9,132 nt of DNA from an uncultured Eubacteriales bacterium (GTDB lineage: Bacteria; Bacillota; Clostridia; Christensenellales; Aristaeellaceae), in NCBI GenBank assembly GCA_900553315.1, contig USCW01000057.1:1-9132 (forward strand), read 5' to 3'. The notes beneath the pieces were generated by a model, which did not search any database, was not told the DNA's origin, and worked only from the letters and a program-made list of their open reading frames with translations. Made by a program: the position numbers and the translations under genes. Within the stretch, counting starts at the first letter, position 1; each line of letters starts with the position of its first letter. Below, one piece after another: positions 7,814 through 9,132 of this stretch.

Positions 7814-7822
7814 ATTATATCA
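7814..7822 (-). promoter_or_regulatory. Extended -10 promoter of the peptide transporter operon
   Basis: The minus strand reads TGATATAAT, a perfect extended -10 element, with transcription expected to start near 7807. No TTGACA-like -35 is found 16-18 nt upstream (CGAACG at the 17-nt spacing), which suits an extended -10 promoter. A direct repeat ACGTT at 7829-7833 and 7836-7840 (plus-strand reading) lies just upstream and could be a regulator site, but this is weak. Confidence 0.6.
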
Positions 7823-8012
7823 TGAATTACGTTAGACGTTCGTACTTTTTGTGTATTTATTAAAAAGAAATGAGAAAAACATTTGGGAAAGCGTTGGTAT
7901 TTCTGAACAAATTCTTAAAATGTAGGGCGCATGTTTGCATAAAATACAAAACCGCAAAAAGGAATGTTCGCGTTTTTGTCGAAGCAAATGCGAAAAAATT
8001 TACAGAAAATCC
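7823..8012. other. AT-rich divergent intergenic region, no gene seen
   Basis: About 190 nt between the two divergent promoters, clearly richer in A and T than the flanking genes. I find no convincing ORF with a ribosome site, no tRNA, and no S-box or T-box landmarks. A loose inverted repeat (TTCGC at 7967-7971 with GCGAA at 7990-7994, plus TTTG with CAAA inside) lies about 20 nt upstream of the metQ -35 element and might be an operator. The support for that is slight. Confidence 0.5.
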
Positions 8013-8040
8013 TTGACAACGGGCATGGGGCGGATATAAT
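8013..8040 (+). promoter_or_regulatory. Sigma-A-type promoter of the leader peptide and metQ
   Basis: TTGACA at 8013-8018 and TATAAT at 8035-8040, both perfect consensus, separated by 16 bp. Transcription should start near 8047. The ribosome site of the leader ORF (AAGGAGG at 8055-8061) follows within about 10 nt, so the leader ORF lies right at the 5' end of the mRNA. A promoter this strong would give high basal transcription, which fits control by premature termination rather than by initiation alone. Confidence 0.88.
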
Positions 8041-8069
8041 AGACACATCTTGAAAAGGAGGAACGCGCC

Positions 8070-8153
8070 ATGATCCGTATTGCTGCCAGCCGCATGATGA
8101 TGATGGAGATGTGCATGTGCATGTCTTCTGTTTCGTCCTGCGCTTGTCGGTGA
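8070..8153 (+). CDS. Methionine/cysteine-rich leader peptide upstream of metQ
   Basis: A 27-codon ORF starting with ATG at 8070 and ending with TGA at 8151-8153. AAGGAGG at 8055-8061 gives an ideal ribosome site with 8-nt spacing. The peptide begins MIRIAASR and continues MMMMEMCMCM (residues 9-18), then SSVSSCACR. It has 8 Met and 4 Cys among 27 residues, with four ATG codons in a row at 8094-8105. It has no signal peptide or fold. Its place between a consensus promoter and an intrinsic terminator in front of a methionine-binding protein gene marks it as an attenuation leader. Scarce Met-tRNA (and perhaps Cys-tRNA at codons 15 and 17) would stall the ribosome in the 8094-8123 stretch. The peptide itself probably has no function beyond being translated. 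That it is translated is inferred from the ribosome site and codon pattern. Confidence 0.85.
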   Translation: MIRIAASRMMMMEMCMCMSSVSSCACR

Positions 8154-8182
8154 GGCGGTGATTTAACGCATTTGCAGGGCGA
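8133..8182 (+). promoter_or_regulatory. Proposed antiterminator pairing, 8133-8142 with 8173-8182
   Basis: TCGTCCTGCG (8133-8142, inside codons 22-25 of the leader ORF) can pair with TGCAGGGCGA (8173-8182): ten continuous pairs, two of them G-U. The second strand covers six of the nine bases of the terminator's 5' arm, so the two structures exclude each other. A ribosome waiting at the Met codons (last one 8121-8123) would have its leading edge near 8133 and leave this strand free. A ribosome at the stop codon 8151-8153 would cover about 8133-8163 and mask it. Pairing is read by eye; no energies were calculated. Confidence 0.7.
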
Positions 8183-8209
8183 TCCGGAAGAGGGTCGTCC
8201 TTTTCTTTT
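8177..8209 (+). terminator. Intrinsic terminator between leader ORF and metQ (attenuator)
   Basis: GGGCGATCC (8177-8185), loop GGAAGA, GGGTCGTCC (8192-8200) form a 9-bp stem with two G-U pairs, extendable by A8176 with T8201. It is followed at once by TTTTCTTTT (8201-8209). This is a standard Rho-independent terminator, placed 24 nt after the leader stop codon and 31 nt before the metQ start. When it forms, metQ is not transcribed. The bases CCTTTTC (8199-8205) can also pair with the metQ ribosome site (GAAAGGG, 8222-8228), which could add a translational layer. Confidence 0.82.
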
Positions 8210-8240
8210 CGGGAAAATACAGAAAGGGGACTGAATCCAA

Positions 8241-9065
8241 ATGAAGAAGTTTGCTGCGATTCTCCTGACCCTGGCGCTGCTGCTGAGCATCGGCGCAGCC
8301 TCTGCCGATGAGCTGACCACCATCAAGGTAGGTGCGACCACCTCCCCCCATGCCGAGGTGCTTGAGTACATCAAGGACGATATGGCGGCGCTGGGCTATG
8401 ATCTGCAGATTGTGGAATTCACCGATTACAATCTGCCTAACGATGCGCTGGTGAACGGCGAGATCGACGCCAACTATTTCCAGCACCTGCCTTTCCTGAA
8501 TGCTTATAATGCGACCGTAGCTGAGGACAAGCAGCTGGTGGCGGCGATCCCGGTGCACTACGAGCCCTATGGCATTTATGCTGGCAAGTGCAAGTCTCTG
8601 GACGAGCTGGCGGATGGTGCGACGGTGACGATCACCAACGACCCCAGCAATGAGACCCGTGCGCTGTTCCTGCTGAAGGATGCCGGTCTGATCACGCTGC
8701 CCGAGGATGCGACCGTGGAGGGCAGCAGCCTGACGGTGCTGGACATTGTGGATAACCCCAAGCACCTGAACATTCTGGAGGTTGAGGCCAACACCCTGCC
8801 CAGTACGCTGGATGATGCGGACGTGGCGGTCATCAACGGCAACTTTGCGCTGGCAGCAGGTCTGTCTCCCGCGAAGGATGCGCTCTTCCTGGAGCCCACC
8901 GAGTCCGACTCCGGCAAGACCTACACCAACTATGTTGTTATTCGTCAGGATTCTGTGGATGCTCCTTGGGTGGAAGCGCTCCGCTCCTGCCTCCAGAGCG
9001 ACAAGGTACGCGACTACATGCTGAACAACGAAAAGTACGCCGGCGGCGTGATCCCCGCGTTCTGA
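8241..9065 (+). CDS. metQ: Methionine-binding protein, NLPA/MetQ family
   Basis: Substrate-binding component of a methionine (D/L-Met) ABC importer, 274 aa. NLPA-family motifs in order: GATTSPHAEVLE (31-42), DANYFQHLPFL (76-86), HYEPYGIYAGK (107-117), TNDPSNETRAL (132-142) and VAVINGNFALAAG (195-207). These include the Asn, His and Arg residues that line the methionine site in the family. Residues 1-22 are a signal peptide ending AASA before DE, a signal peptidase I site. There is no lipobox cysteine, although most MetQ proteins are lipoproteins, so anchoring is unclear. The ribosome site is AAAGGGG at 8223-8229. Expression is probably set by the leader peptide and attenuator upstream, and the Met/Cys-rich leader supports methionine as the ligand. 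No metN or metI is visible within the window; they may lie beyond 9132 or elsewhere. Confidence 0.93.
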   Translation: MKKFAAILLTLALLLSIGAASADELTTIKVGATTSPHAEVLEYIKDDMAALGYDLQIVEFTDYNLPNDALVNGEIDANYFQHLPFLNAYNATVAEDKQLVAAIPVHYEPYGIYAGKCKSLDELADGATVTITNDPSNETRALFLLKDAGLITLPEDATVEGSSLTVLDIVDNPKHLNILEVEANTLPSTLDDADVAVINGNFALAAGLSPAKDALFLEPTESDSGKTYTNYVVIRQDSVDAPWVEALRSCLQSDKVRDYMLNNEKYAGGVIPAF

Positions 9066-9083
9066 GGAGATGAACATGGGTAT

Positions 9084-9123
9084 GCGAGGGAGGCGGCTTC
9101 TCTGAGAGAAGCCCCTCCCTCGC
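9084..9123 (+). repeat. Long GC-rich palindrome after metQ
   Basis: Inverted repeat starting 18 nt after the metQ stop codon: 9084-9103 pairs with 9105-9123 over 19 base pairs, with one bulged base (C94 of the 9000s, position 9094). The core GCTTCTCTGAGAGAAGC (9096-9112) is identical to the core of the palindrome at 7-54 read on its minus strand, while the outer arms differ in sequence but keep pairing. It may be a transcription terminator or a dispersed repeat. Only 9 nt remain downstream (GCTCCCTCC), with no T-run. Confidence 0.75.
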
Positions 9124-9132
9124 GCTCCCTCC

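Noticed and set aside
7829..7840. Direct repeat ACGTT-AG-ACGTT as a regulator site
   Set aside because: Two five-base copies are too short to support a binding site without comparison to other genomes.
7967..7994. Inverted repeat TTCGC/GCGAA as an operator for metQ
   Set aside because: The arms are short and broken, in an AT-rich region where such matches are frequent; kept only as a remark in the intergenic entry.
7812..8069. CRISPR array, tRNA or insertion sequence
   Set aside because: No spaced repeats, cloverleaf or transposase-like frame is visible here or elsewhere in the window.
8047..8240. S-box (SAM) riboswitch or T-box in the metQ leader
   Set aside because: The leader is under 200 nt and is largely taken up by an ORF and a terminator. 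I see no kink-turn/junction pattern of an S-box and no T-box sequence or specifier stem.
8163..9077. Minus-strand open frame opposite metQ
   Set aside because: metQ on the plus strand has full family motifs, a ribosome site and a promoter; the opposite frame is a composition artefact.
9076..9105. Nine-codon ORF after metQ with GAGGAG at 9064-9069
   Set aside because: It ends inside the palindrome, its ribosome site overlaps the metQ stop codon, and nothing about the residues suggests a function; probably chance.

Overview
The window looks like a GC-rich chromosomal segment from an anaerobic Firmicute, probably a gut or rumen Clostridia (Christensenellales or Oscillospirales-like). This is inferred from strong AAGGAGG ribosome sites, sigma-A-type promoters, an AT-rich intergenic region against GC-rich genes, and MKKLLALLLS-type signal peptides. 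The taxonomic call is tentative. The layout is two divergent transcription units, both devoted to uptake of peptides or amino acids.

Positions 65 to about 7807, minus strand: a compact seven-gene operon. In transcription order it encodes a membrane-anchored alpha/beta hydrolase, two Dpp/Opp-type permeases (DppB, DppC), two Dpp/Opp-type ATPases (DppD, DppF), a cytoplasmic M14-type zinc carboxypeptidase, and a family 5 solute-binding protein. Gene junctions are tight: a TAATG overlap, gaps of 20 and 5 nt, an ATGA overlap, then gaps of 16 and 58 nt. The likely logic is capture of a peptide outside the cell, ATP-driven import, and cleavage inside by the hydrolases encoded in the same operon. An extended -10 promoter (TGATATAAT) lies just upstream of the hydrolase and argues for a TTG start at 7781.

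Positions about 7823 to 8012: AT-rich divergent intergenic region with no gene seen.

Positions 8013 to 9065, plus strand: a near-consensus promoter (TTGACA, 16 bp, TATAAT), then a 27-codon leader ORF with a perfect AAGGAGG site, then an intrinsic terminator, then metQ (NLPA-family methionine-binding protein). The leader peptide has 8 Met and 4 Cys in 27 residues, including four Met codons in a row. A leader segment at 8133-8142 can pair with 8173-8182, which covers most of the 5' arm of the terminator at 8177-8209. This is the architecture of ribosome-mediated transcription attenuation, sensing methionine (perhaps also cysteine) by charged tRNA. In Firmicutes one would expect an S-box riboswitch or T-box at this place. 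This is the most notable finding in the window.

Both ends of the window: the minus-strand operon and metQ are each followed, 10 and 18 nt after the stop codon, by a long GC-rich palindrome with the same 17-nt core and the same bulged base, in the same orientation relative to the gene it follows. This points to a dispersed 3'-end repeat family.
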